Origin: Clostridia bacterium
Lineage (GTDB): Bacteria > Bacillota > Clostridia > Oscillospirales > Acutalibacteraceae
Length of the DNA: 33,486 nt
Direction: 5' to 3'
NCBI GenBank assembly: GCA_017624735.1
Contig: JAGAMK010000011.1
Span: forward strand, 1 to 33,486
Within the stretch, counting starts at the first letter, position 1. The number at the start of each line of letters is the position of its first letter. Shown here one piece after another: positions 7,802 through 15,493 of this stretch. The translations under genes and the position numbers were made by a program. The notes below the pieces were generated by a model. It had not been told where the DNA came from. It ran no database searches and saw only the letters and a program-made list of their open reading frames with translations.

Positions 7802-8521
7802 TCACTCCAATGTAATACCTATATAACAATTCAAATTTCTTAATTCTTCATTTTCTGTTTTAATCATAGATGGGGTGTAGTCATTTCCAAAATATATATC
7901 ACCTTTAATGATTGTTCCTGACTTTTTATATTTTTCAGAAATTTTATCAAAACTACCTTTTGCATTTCGGATTATAATTTCGTCATCGTCAAAAACAAGT
8001 CCAAAATCTGTGATTTCCCCACCATAAACAATACAAGAGTTTTTCCAATAATCAATTATTGACTTATCAAATTCTAAATCATATTGATAATTGAGTTTTT
8101 CTTTGTTTTCAGGTGATGTGCCGTCAAAGGTGTACGTTCTTGCAACTCCAAATTTCTCAAACCCACATTTTGCATAGTAATCAAAAAGGGAAAACTCTGC
8201 AGGGACTAAAAAGAGAAAATCAAAACCATTCTTTTTACAATAATCATAAGAAAAGTCAAGCAAATCTTTCATATACCCTTTGCCACGATGTGAATACTTT
8301 GTCATAGCACAATAAACGCATTTGCCCTCATAATCGCCAATCTTACAAGGTAAAAGGAAAAGGGAAGATGCAATCTCACCATTAATTTTTATAATGGGAG
8401 TTACTGTATTCTTGAAAATATTATCAAAAAAATACTCTATAACTTGATTATCTTCTAAAAAGGTCATCTGCCAAAGAGAGGAGAGTTCTTTTTTGTCATT
8501 TATACTTGCAAATTCAATCAT
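7802..8521 (-). CDS. GNAT-family N-acetyltransferase
   Basis: This 239-residue protein carries a GNAT core in its first half. The acetyl-CoA binding loop is seen in YSHRGKGYMKDLL (R/Q-x-x-G-x-G/A pattern), followed by YDYCKKNGFDFLFLVP and a YYAKCGFEKFG segment typical of motif B. The C-terminal half is less conserved and may resemble the second domain of Eis-like proteins. The substrate is unknown. It follows the DUF2156 gene after 2 bp, so two GNAT-fold acyltransferases are adjacent in this operon. Confidence 0.8.
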   Translation of the reverse strand: MIEFASINDKKELSSLWQMTFLEDNQVIEYFFDNIFKNTVTPIIKINGEIASSLFLLPCKIGDYEGKCVYCAMTKYSHRGKGYMKDLLDFSYDYCKKNGFDFLFLVPAEFSLFDYYAKCGFEKFGVARTYTFDGTSPENKEKLNYQYDLEFDKSIIDYWKNSCIVYGGEITDFGLVFDDDEIIIRNAKGSFDKISEKYKKSGTIIKGDIYFGNDYTPSMIKTENEELRNLNCYIGITLE

Positions 8522-8523
8522 AA

Positions 8524-9408
8524 TTATCCCTTGTAAATAGCAGAGTATTTAATAACTAATCTGTGTGGTTGGTAAGAGAGTTTTGCTCTGCGAAGTCCCT
8601 CGCTACCAGTATCTTCCTCACGATTTATAAATTCATATCTGTCTTGCAACTGACGTGCAAATTCACGGTTAATCATTTGGTAAGCACCACGGATGTTTCC
8701 GTATGCTTTTTCTACGTGGGTACAGAAAGTGTTATCGTTTAATCTCTCACCAAAGGTGAAAGCAACAATTTCACCTTGAATAGTAAGCACTCCGCCCTCA
8801 AAATCTAAATCAAAGTAATTGTTCAAAGCCTTTTTGATTGCTTTGTTTTCATCACTGATTTCTTCGGGATTTTTCTGCTTGTTAAGTCCTTCCCAATGGT
8901 CGTTGAGAAGAAGACATTGTTCAATATTGTTTTTACTTATAGGCTCATATTTCCAATCAAAAGTCTTTTCAAAATAGGAAATATGATTTTTCTTGCTGTG
9001 GTATTTTCTGCCAACAAGATTTGCCAAATCTTCAGATTTATAAAGATAGTCAAAAAATTCCCTTGTTTCTTGAATGTCAAATTGATTTGGAAAAAGATAA
9101 TTTAACTCATCTCTGTCTTTTTCTGTAAGCCCAAAGAATTCTAGATTAACATTCAAGGTTTTTGCAAACTCAATAAGCTTTAATATGGTGGACTTTTTGT
9201 CGCCATTTCCGATAGGGTAACAGAAAACAGGCGCATCTGTGAAATCGGCAGAAACAAAAATTCCGTTATCATTACATATTTTGTTGTCATAAATATCCGA
9301 CCACATATAAATATTGCCAAAACAGTATTCGCAACAGTCGGTCTGACCTTCAAGAAAGGCTTTCGTGACCCATTCTTTGTCTTGGAGGGTAGGTGAATGG
9401 AAATTCAT
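8524..9408 (-). CDS. DUF2156 (LPG_synthase_C-like) domain protein
   Basis: This 294-residue soluble protein resembles the catalytic domain of MprF-type aminoacyl-tRNA-dependent lipid aminoacyltransferases (PF09924), but it lacks the membrane part. Typical segments are GRKYHSKKNHISYF, the GGVLTIQGEIVAFTFGE strand pair, and the C-terminal INREEDTGSEGLRRAKLSY followed by P-x-R. Such stand-alone proteins are common in Clostridia and their acceptor is not known. The ATG overlaps the tmk stop by one base (TAATG), so the genes are translationally coupled. Confidence 0.75.
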   Translation of the reverse strand: MNFHSPTLQDKEWVTKAFLEGQTDCCEYCFGNIYMWSDIYDNKICNDNGIFVSADFTDAPVFCYPIGNGDKKSTILKLIEFAKTLNVNLEFFGLTEKDRDELNYLFPNQFDIQETREFFDYLYKSEDLANLVGRKYHSKKNHISYFEKTFDWKYEPISKNNIEQCLLLNDHWEGLNKQKNPEEISDENKAIKKALNNYFDLDFEGGVLTIQGEIVAFTFGERLNDNTFCTHVEKAYGNIRGAYQMINREFARQLQDRYEFINREEDTGSEGLRRAKLSYQPHRLVIKYSAIYKG

Positions 9409-10073
9409 TAAATAATCTCCTTAACTATATCAAAGATAGTATTTCCGATTTCTTCAATTGATAAAGGCTGGTCGCCTTCAAAGCATTTAACTACATTCCA
9501 GTTAAATCTGTCTGCTGTGTAAAGTGCAGCTTCACGGCAGGATTTAAGATATTCAACATTTGCCTCGTGAACATCCTTTTTAGCTTCCACACCATTATAT
9601 CTCTTTGACATAAGACGTTGTGAAATATCAACATCCATATCTAGATAAATAACTGCGTCGGGCTTTGGAATTTCCATCATTTCATATTCTGTATGGAAAA
9701 GCCAGTCAAGATACTTGTCCCATTCTTCCTTTGGAAGTTTAACTGTCTGATGTACTGCATTTGATGTTGTGTAACGGTCAGCAAGAATAAGAGTGCCATT
9801 GTTGTAGTCGTCACCCCAGATATTCTTGTAACTTGCGTATCTGTCAACTGCATAGAAAAGTGATGCAGAATAAATGTTGACATCTGCAGGATTACTGCCA
9901 AATTCACCATTCAAATACATCTTAACAAGTGTGCTTGACTTGTTGTCATAGTCAGGGAGTTTAATCTGACGAAGCTCCACATTATTATCAATAAGTTTTT
10001 GTTTTAAGAGTTCAACCTGAGTGGATTTTCCGCTTCCGTCAAGACCCTCAATTACAATCATTTTCTTTTTCAT
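9408..10073 (-). CDS. tmk: Thymidylate kinase (dTMP kinase)
   Basis: Tmk phosphorylates dTMP to dTDP with ATP. The 221-residue protein has the P-loop EGLDGSGKSTQ at residues 9-19, the DRYTTSNAVHQ motif of the dTMP site, and a lid region with SKRYNGVEAKKD. It is the first gene of the nine-gene minus-strand operon. It lies divergently to thyX, which makes the substrate of this enzyme, so the intergenic region joins two consecutive steps of the dTTP pathway. A TGAGGA site precedes the ATG. Confidence 0.92.
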   Translation of the reverse strand: MKKKMIVIEGLDGSGKSTQVELLKQKLIDNNVELRQIKLPDYDNKSSTLVKMYLNGEFGSNPADVNIYSASLFYAVDRYASYKNIWGDDYNNGTLILADRYTTSNAVHQTVKLPKEEWDKYLDWLFHTEYEMMEIPKPDAVIYLDMDVDISQRLMSKRYNGVEAKKDVHEANVEYLKSCREAALYTADRFNWNVVKCFEGDQPLSIEEIGNTIFDIVKEII

Positions 10074-10111
10074 TTAAAAATCCTCATTATTCACCTAATT
10101 ATACAGAATAT

Positions 10112-10140
10112 ATTATAGCAAATTATTTTTAATAATACAA
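10112..10140 (-). promoter_or_regulatory. Promoter of the tmk operon
   Basis: On the minus strand TTGTAT (10140-10135) and TATAAT (10117-10112) are 17 bp apart, about 40 bp upstream of the tmk start. A second TATAAT lies slightly downstream (near 10098-10103) and could be an alternative -10. Confidence 0.55.
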
Positions 10141-10205
10141 TATTAAATAAAAATAAAACGAAAGATTGCATGCAAAAAAATATAATTGTTATACAAATTT
10201 GAATC

Positions 10206-10364
10206 TGTCGGGCTCATCTGATTTCTTGTCTCCCCTGAAAGGGGAGATGTCACGAAGTGACAGAGGGGTTATAATAATGTGCAAATAAACCCCACAGTCT
10301 TGCCTTCGGCAATCCAGCTCCCCTTTCAGGGGAGCCGAGAATAACTCAATCAATCACCCCGACA
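10206..10364. repeat. Complete 159-bp palindromic intergenic element with TGTCGGG/CCCGACA ends
   Basis: The element starts with TGTCGGG (10206-10212) and ends with its reverse complement CCCGACA (10358-10364). Inside, CTCCCCTGAAAGGGGAG and CTCCCCTTTCAGGGGAG lie near the two ends, a TGTCAC-GAA-GTGACA hairpin follows the left one, and AGGGGTT and AACCCC face each other in the middle. A second, partial copy begins the window. It has no ORF. It lies between divergent tmk and thyX without touching the thyX promoter at 10413. Mechanism and function are unknown. Confidence 0.85.
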
Positions 10365-10412
10365 ACCCCCAAATTGCTGAATAAACATACATATGGGCAT
10401 CTTCACTTTATC

Positions 10413-10440
10413 TTGATTTAATTATTGCATAGTGTATAAT
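10413..10440 (+). promoter_or_regulatory. Promoter of thyX-amidase
   Basis: TTGATT (10413-10418) and TATAAT (10435-10440) are separated by 16 bp, about 50 bp upstream of the thyX ATG. Confidence 0.6.
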
Positions 10441-10490
10441 TTTATGGTAAAATCATTTAGAATAAAGTATTTCGTGAAAAGGGGATATTT

Positions 10491-11864
10491 ATGGCATACG
10501 ATTATAATAAAAGTACAGCATTAATTATTGGTATGACTGATACTGATGAGAAGGTTACTGCTGCAAGTGGCAGAATCTCAACTCAGGAGGGCACAGCACT
10601 TTCTATTTGGGATAAATCTCAGGACAGAGAAAAGAATGCTAACCTTATCGGTAAGGTTACTGCGTCAGGTCATACAAGTACTGTTGAACATACATATTTC
10701 CAACTTGCATTCCAAAATGTTACCGCGGTTGTTGAACAGTTTATTATTGAATTCCGTCTTGCTTCATACACAGTTAAGTCAAGACGTTATGTAAATTTCA
10801 GCGATGCAGGTTTCTATGTACCTGAATTCAATGATGCAGAAATTGAAAAATCATACAAAGCACATATGAGCAAAATGTTCGCACTCTATGATGAACTTTG
10901 CGAGAATGGTGTTCTCCGCGAAGATGCTCGTTTTGTATTGCCATACTGTCTTTATAGTAATTTCTTCTGTTCAGTAAATGGCAGAGAATTTTTAAATATG
11001 CTTTCTGCTATGATTTGTGGTAGGGGTGCAAAATATCCCGAAATTAAAAAACTTGGTCTTGAACTTTACGAACAGGCAAAGGAAAAAGCACCTGGAATTA
11101 TGTCAAGTTTTAACCCTGATAAGAATGTAAACGATGTTCTTGACCTTTCATTTGTCGAGGTTGAGCCTGAACACACAGAAACACCTGTTGAACTTTTGGC
11201 ATATACTTCTGATGCTGCAAAATGCGTTGCAAGAAATGCTCTTATTTCAAATAAAAATTGCTCGTCTGAACAGATTGAAAAAATAATTGCTGACGACGAA
11301 ATGACAACAAAAATCGTTGAAGCAGTTGTTAAATGTAAACGTCCAAGACCTCTTGAATGTGCAAACTACACTTTCCGTTTCAACAATGTTTCACTTTCTT
11401 GCATTACTCACTTTGCACGTCACAGAATTCAGTCAATTGAAATTCCTGAACTTACAAAAACAGACAGAACGAGCTTTATTATTCCACCTGTTTTGAAGGA
11501 TAAACCTGAACTTCTTGAAAAATACAAGAATGCATTCAAAGAAACTGCAGATGAATACGCAAGACTTAAAAAACTTGGTGTAGCTGAAGAACTTTTGGTA
11601 TATTATCAGCTCAGCGGTAATACACTTGATATAGTAACAACTATGAATGCAAGACAACTCCTTTTATTCCTTCGTCTTCGCTCTTGCACACGTGCACAGT
11701 GGGAAATTCAGGAGTATGCAGTCGATGCACTTAAACAGCTTCGTAAGGTTGAGCCAACAATCTTTAAATTTTATGGTCCAAGCTGTTTCGTAGGTGCTTG
11801 TCCTGAAGGTAGAATGACATGTGGCAGAGCTGCAGAAATCAAGGAGAAGTTCTCTAACCTTTAA
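10491..11864 (+). CDS. thyX: FAD-dependent thymidylate synthase, tandem two-domain form
   Basis: ThyX makes dTMP from dUMP using methylene-THF, FAD and NADPH. The usual length is about 220-250 residues; this protein has 457 and looks like two ThyX domains in one chain. Half 1 (about 1-225) has GHTSTVEHTYF (60-70) and EFRLASYTVKSRRYV (87-101), aligning with the RHR-x7-S motif but with the first R and the H replaced. Half 2 (about 235-457) has an intact RHR (310-312) in THFARHRIQS, but lacks the motif serine and the GHxSxxEH histidines. It keeps the C-terminal MNARQLLLFLRLR...AQWEIQEYA segment. Each half therefore seems to supply different catalytic parts. An AAGGGGA site precedes the ATG. It is divergent to tmk. 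Confidence 0.88.
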   Translation: MAYDYNKSTALIIGMTDTDEKVTAASGRISTQEGTALSIWDKSQDREKNANLIGKVTASGHTSTVEHTYFQLAFQNVTAVVEQFIIEFRLASYTVKSRRYVNFSDAGFYVPEFNDAEIEKSYKAHMSKMFALYDELCENGVLREDARFVLPYCLYSNFFCSVNGREFLNMLSAMICGRGAKYPEIKKLGLELYEQAKEKAPGIMSSFNPDKNVNDVLDLSFVEVEPEHTETPVELLAYTSDAAKCVARNALISNKNCSSEQIEKIIADDEMTTKIVEAVVKCKRPRPLECANYTFRFNNVSLSCITHFARHRIQSIEIPELTKTDRTSFIIPPVLKDKPELLEKYKNAFKETADEYARLKKLGVAEELLVYYQLSGNTLDIVTTMNARQLLLFLRLRSCTRAQWEIQEYAVDALKQLRKVEPTIFKFYGPSCFVGACPEGRMTCGRAAEIKEKFSNL

Positions 11865-11873
11865 TATAAGAAT

Positions 11874-12590
11874 ATGATAAAATCCAGAGAAACAAACAAC
11901 AGAAAATCCTTTCTATTTCCCATAATCGCACTTTTTTCACTTACTTTCAGTGCTGTTTTGGCTTTGATTGTAGTTGGTGGCGAGGAAGCAATTTATAAAC
12001 TGCAACAGTTGAACTTTATTCCCGATGAAAAGACAATTTGCATTGACCCCGGTCACGGAGGAGAGAGTTCAGGGGCTGTTTATGGAAATAGGTATGAAGA
12101 AGACGACAATTTAAGGTTGTCTCTTTTGGTGAGAGATATATTGACCGATAGGGGATATACTGTTGTTATGACTCGTGATAATGATAGCGACGTGTCCCTT
12201 GCAGAACGATGTAAAATTGCAAACAAGGCGAGAGCGTCGCTTTTTGTTTCTATCCATCGCAATTCAAGTTCATCAGAGAAAGCAACTGGAATGGAAATGT
12301 GGGTACATTCCTCAAAGCCGACTGACGATACACTTTTGGCACAGAATATTCTCGATTCTCTCGAAACTGTTGGAATATCCGAAAACAGAGGGATACATTC
12401 GGGATATCGTGATGGTGCGGATAAGAATTATTACATAAATCGAAATACAAAAATGCCTTCCGTACTTGCCGAAATCGGATTTATTTCTAACGAAAAAGAT
12501 AATAAAGATTTCGATGAAAACATTGAAAAATATGCAAAAGCAATAGCTGATGGAATTGAACTGACACTTAAAGAAATGAATGGACAGTAA
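11874..12590 (+). CDS. N-acetylmuramoyl-L-alanine amidase (Amidase_3, CwlD-like)
   Basis: This enzyme cleaves the bond between muramic acid and the stem peptide of peptidoglycan. The 238-residue protein has a basic N-terminus and one membrane anchor or signal segment (about 15-37). The zinc-dependent Amidase_3 domain follows, with ICIDPGHGG (first His), the conserved Glu in GNRYEEDDN, SIHRNSS (third ligand) and the catalytic Glu in VLAEIGFISN. The length fits CwlD-type germination or cortex amidases, but the same architecture serves in vegetative cells, so the role is open. It starts 9 bp after thyX with a weak ribosome binding site and is probably co-transcribed. No clear terminator is seen before the tRNA promoter. 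Confidence 0.87.
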   Translation: MIKSRETNNRKSFLFPIIALFSLTFSAVLALIVVGGEEAIYKLQQLNFIPDEKTICIDPGHGGESSGAVYGNRYEEDDNLRLSLLVRDILTDRGYTVVMTRDNDSDVSLAERCKIANKARASLFVSIHRNSSSSEKATGMEMWVHSSKPTDDTLLAQNILDSLETVGISENRGIHSGYRDGADKNYYINRNTKMPSVLAEIGFISNEKDNKDFDENIEKYAKAIADGIELTLKEMNGQ

Positions 12591-12626
12591 GTTGAGAATA
12601 ATCATAAAAGATTTTATAAAAAACTC

Positions 12627-12655
12627 TTGACAAATGTGAATTGTTGATATATAAT
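12627..12655 (+). promoter_or_regulatory. Consensus promoter of tRNA-Gln
   Basis: A perfect TTGACA (12627-12632) and a perfect TATAAT (12650-12655) are separated by 17 bp, and the tRNA begins 13 bp downstream. Confidence 0.85.
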
Positions 12656-12668
12656 TGCTTTTGCTCGT

Positions 12669-12742
12669 TGGGGAATAGTGTAACGGTAGCACGACAGACT
12701 CTGACTCTGTTTGTTGGGGTTCGAATCCCTATTCCCCAGCCA
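12669..12742 (+). tRNA. tRNA-Gln (anticodon CTG)
   Basis: A full cloverleaf can be drawn. The acceptor stem TGGGGAA/TTCCCCA is at 12669-12675 and 12732-12738. The D arm is GTGT/GCAC. The anticodon stem ACAGA/TCTGT encloses loop CTCTGAC, which places anticodon CTG at 12701-12703. The T arm has loop TTCGAAT, and a G discriminator is followed by an encoded CCA. Anticodon CUG reads the glutamine codon CAG. The weak first pair (U-A) is characteristic of bacterial tRNA-Gln. Confidence 0.95.
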
Positions 12743-12745
12743 TAG

Positions 12746-12779
12746 AAAAAGACAAGTTTCGACAGAAACTTGTCTTTTT
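12746..12779 (+). terminator. Terminator of tRNA-Gln
   Basis: AAAAAGACAAGTTTC and GAAACTTGTCTTTTT form a perfect 15-bp stem with loop GACA, ending in a T run, four bases after the tRNA CCA end. Confidence 0.92.
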
Positions 12780-12782
12780 CAG

Positions 12783-12951
12783 TTTTATTCGCCTTACGGC
12801 GAGTTATATTGCTTCGCAGTTTTATTGTGCTTCGCACAGTGTTATTCGCTTTGCGAGTTTTGTGGGCGAATAAAATATCACTGAAACCGCAGGTTTCAAT
12901 ATCACTTTTACGATAGTGAAAATATCACTCTGCCGAAGGCAGAATATCACT
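12783..12951. repeat. Array of mini-hairpins spaced by an 8-mer (ATATCACT)
   Basis: The right half has four exact copies of ATATCACT (12875-12882, 12899-12906, 12922-12929, 12944-12951). They are spaced 22-24 bp apart, and each pair brackets a different hairpin: GAAACC-GCA-GGTTTC, TTTTAC-GATA-GTGAAA, CTGCC-GAA-GGCAG. The left half has hairpins TCGCC-TTAC-GGCGA, TGC-TTC-GCA, TGTGC-TTC-GCACA and TCGC-TTT-GCGA. Their spacers (GTTTTAT, GTTATAT, GTGTTAT) look like decayed reverse complements of the 8-mer. The outer 11-mers TTTTATTCGCC and GGCGAATAAAA (12783-12793, 12865-12875) are inverted. There is no ORF. It is not a CRISPR array because the spacers are palindromes of unequal, very short length. 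Confidence 0.75.
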
Positions 12952-13025
12952 AAATCTTATGTTGCAGAATTAGGCATTAAATACTTAAACGACCATTGGA
13001 ACTATCCGATGGTCTTTATTTTTTG

Positions 13026-13054
13026 TTTACATATTAGTTTTCTATTGATATAAT
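13026..13054 (+). promoter_or_regulatory. Promoter of the GH30-GH43 operon
   Basis: TTTACA (13026-13031) and a perfect TATAAT (13049-13054) are separated by 17 bp, upstream of the ATG at 13089. No obvious operator palindrome flanks it. Confidence 0.75.
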
Positions 13055-13088
13055 TTAATAAAGACTTTTCATAAAAGTGGGGATTGTT

Positions 13089-14456
13089 ATGAAAATAAAT
13101 TTAAACGAATCAAAGAAAATGCAAACACTCAAAGGTTGGGGAACATCTGCATGCTGGTGGAGTCAGTATTGTGCCGACGAGAAAGCTGCTGAAGAAATTG
13201 CAGAATTATTATATGGCAACAGTGGTCTTGGACTTAACATTTACCGTTATAATATCGGTGGTGGTACAGACCCCCAGAATTGCCGTGTAGCAAATCCATG
13301 GCGAGTAACCGAAAGTTTTTATAAATATGACCGTGAAAGTGCAACAGGTGAATATGACTATACTGCTGACAAAACTGCAATAAGTATGATGAAACGTTGC
13401 CTTGACAAAGGTAATGTTGATACTCTTATCGTGTTTGCAAATTCTCCACATTATTCGCTTACTTCAACAGGACAAGCATCGGGTAGTTTAATCAACCACA
13501 CCTGCAACCTGCCAATGTCAAATTACAGAAAATTTGCGGACTATTTCTTGACTTGTACACAGGCACTCATTGATATGGGATTTCCTGTAAAATATGTAAG
13601 TCCTATAAACGAACCACAATGGAAATGGGGCGGAAGTTATGTGTGGCAGGAGGGCTGTCACTATGAAACCGAAGAAATGGTTGCAGTTTACCATGTCTTT
13701 GCCGAAGAAATCATCAAAAGGGGAATGAATGTTAAACTCTATGGACCTGAAAGTGGCGAAATGATGGGCCTTACTCCCGAATACATAAAAGCAATTACTG
13801 CTGACGAAACCATTATGAAGGTAATGGATGTTTTTGCCTACCATTCATACCACGACGACAATAATCCTGCAATTCGTCTTGAATTCAAAAAGGAAATTGT
13901 TGAGAAATATCCACAATTTCGTTTTGATATGAGTGAATGGTGTGAATTGCCCAATAAGAGCCACACAAAGAATTTCAAAGGTGCATTAATAACTGCTCGA
14001 ATTATCGGTCAGGACTTAATCTATGCAGGGGCAGAAAGCTGGACATCATGGGTTGCTGTTAATCAGTTTTCAATTAAGGAAGACGGCAACGATTATTCTG
14101 ATGCTACAATTACCGCAACGAACGATTTTAGTGAGTGGTATGTTGCTCGTCGTTATTGGGGATTTGCACATTTTGCAAAGTATATTCCGGTAGGTTCAGT
14201 TTGTCTTGATAACGGATTTTTCCCCCAAGAAAATAACGATTTCAACGCATTTTCATTCTTAACACCAAAAGGTGAAACTGTAACAGTTGTTGTAAATGAG
14301 GGTGAAGAAAGAGAGTTTGAAATCAGCGGAAATTATACTGAAATGAAAGTGATTCAATCCCTTGACGAAGACTATCTTAACGAGATTTATAATGGTGAAT
14401 ATAAAGATAAAATTACAGTAAAACAAAACAGTATTTTAACCGTAATCTGCAAATAA
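13089..14456 (+). CDS. Glycoside hydrolase family 30 enzyme (possible endo-beta-1,6-galactanase type)
   Basis: This 455-residue protein has a GH30-type (beta/alpha)8 barrel. The N-terminal KGWGTSACWWSQ matches the family GxGxS/A-type opening. The acid/base glutamate is probably E175 in YVSPINEPQWKW, and the nucleophile E283 in FRFDMSEWCE. A beta-sandwich-like C-terminal part follows. The INEPQW...QEGCHY pattern is reminiscent of the subfamily containing endo-beta-1,6-galactanases, but the substrate is inference. No signal peptide is visible, so it should act in the cytoplasm on imported oligosaccharides. I chose the ATG at 13089, with GTGGGGA upstream, over a GTG at 13077. A GH43 gene follows after 13 bp. 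Confidence 0.83.
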   Translation: MKINLNESKKMQTLKGWGTSACWWSQYCADEKAAEEIAELLYGNSGLGLNIYRYNIGGGTDPQNCRVANPWRVTESFYKYDRESATGEYDYTADKTAISMMKRCLDKGNVDTLIVFANSPHYSLTSTGQASGSLINHTCNLPMSNYRKFADYFLTCTQALIDMGFPVKYVSPINEPQWKWGGSYVWQEGCHYETEEMVAVYHVFAEEIIKRGMNVKLYGPESGEMMGLTPEYIKAITADETIMKVMDVFAYHSYHDDNNPAIRLEFKKEIVEKYPQFRFDMSEWCELPNKSHTKNFKGALITARIIGQDLIYAGAESWTSWVAVNQFSIKEDGNDYSDATITATNDFSEWYVARRYWGFAHFAKYIPVGSVCLDNGFFPQENNDFNAFSFLTPKGETVTVVVNEGEEREFEISGNYTEMKVIQSLDEDYLNEIYNGEYKDKITVKQNSILTVICK

Positions 14457-14469
14457 CAAGGAGAAAATT

Positions 14470-15438
14470 ATGAATTATCCCAATCCTTTTATACCCGAGC
14501 GTGCAGACCCTTATGTTACAAAAGGTCCTGACGGAAATTATTACTTTACAGCATCTTATCCTGCATTTATGAATGTTGACGCAGGTTATGACAGAATAAT
14601 TCTGAGAAAATGTGATACTGTAATTGGCTTGGCGGACGCTGAAGAACATACAATCTGGAAAGCCCATAGTGAGGGCGTAATGTCAAAACATATATGGGCA
14701 CCCGAAATCCACTATATCGCAGGAAAATGGTATATTTTCTTTGCTGCAGGTGAAAAAGAAAATGTATGGAATATCCGTCCCTTTGTTCTTATGTGTAAGG
14801 GACAAAACCCAATTAATGACGAGTGGGTTGAGATGGGCAAAATGCAGGCAAGTGAAGGTGACGAGCACTCTTTTACTGAGTTTTCACTTGATATGACATA
14901 CTTTGAAAATAACGGAAAACATTATCTCGTTTGGGCAGAAAAGCTTGGGGACTCATCACTCTTTATGGCAGAAATCAATTCACAAGAGCCATGGAAACTA
15001 ACAAGCAAACCAATTCTTCTTACAAAGCCTGAATATGACTGGGAAAAAGTGCGTTTCAGCGTAAATGAAGGCCCTGCTGTGCTTAAAACTGAAGATAAAG
15101 TCTATGTCTTCTTCTCTGCTTCAGGAACAGGTGCCGAGTATTGTATGGGCAAGGTTTTTGCTGACAGAAATGCAGATTTAATGGATATAAATAATTGGAC
15201 CAAATCCCCTGAGCCTGCTTTACAGACAGCAGATTTAGTAGACCAAGCAGGACCGGGACATAACAGCTTTGTCGTTGACGAAAATGGAGATTTGCTAATC
15301 GTTTATCATGCAAGACCGTTTTCTCATTTTGATAAAAACTGTGGCTCATATTGTGACGAGCCTCTTTATGACCCATGTCGTCATGCAAGGATAAAATTGG
15401 TCAATTTCGACGAAAAAGGCACCCCAAACCTAAAGTAA
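14470..15438 (+). CDS. Glycoside hydrolase family 43 protein (arabinofuranosidase/xylosidase type)
   Basis: This 322-residue protein has a five-bladed beta-propeller pattern of GH43. The general base Asp is in ERADPYVTKGPDGNYYFTAS, the pKa-modulating region in HIWAPEIHYI, and the catalytic acid Glu in SVNEGPAVLK. The C-terminal histidine region (GPGHNSFVVD, VYHARP) is also typical. It would release arabinose, xylose or galactose side residues. No signal peptide is visible, so it is cytoplasmic. Paired with GH30, it suggests trimming of branched plant oligosaccharides, perhaps arabinogalactan-derived (inference). An AAGGAG site precedes the ATG. No terminator separates it from the next promoter, so read-through would meet the riboswitch terminator. 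Confidence 0.88.
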   Translation: MNYPNPFIPERADPYVTKGPDGNYYFTASYPAFMNVDAGYDRIILRKCDTVIGLADAEEHTIWKAHSEGVMSKHIWAPEIHYIAGKWYIFFAAGEKENVWNIRPFVLMCKGQNPINDEWVEMGKMQASEGDEHSFTEFSLDMTYFENNGKHYLVWAEKLGDSSLFMAEINSQEPWKLTSKPILLTKPEYDWEKVRFSVNEGPAVLKTEDKVYVFFSASGTGAEYCMGKVFADRNADLMDINNWTKSPEPALQTADLVDQAGPGHNSFVVDENGDLLIVYHARPFSHFDKNCGSYCDEPLYDPCRHARIKLVNFDEKGTPNLK

Positions 15439-15444
15439 TTTTAC

Positions 15445-15473
15445 TTGACAAAATATTGTGCTGAATGTATAAT
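15445..15473 (+). promoter_or_regulatory. Promoter of the riboswitch-pflB-pflA-fhs operon
   Basis: Perfect TTGACA (15445-15450) and perfect TATAAT (15468-15473) hexamers are 17 bp apart, placing the start near 15480, just upstream of the riboswitch. Confidence 0.85.
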
Positions 15474-15493
15474 TTAATCACAAGATATAGTTG

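Noticed and set aside
12783-12951. CRISPR-like array (regular 8-mer with variable segments)
   Set aside because: The repeat is only 8 bp, the variable parts are palindromes of 13-16 bp, and no cas gene is nearby.
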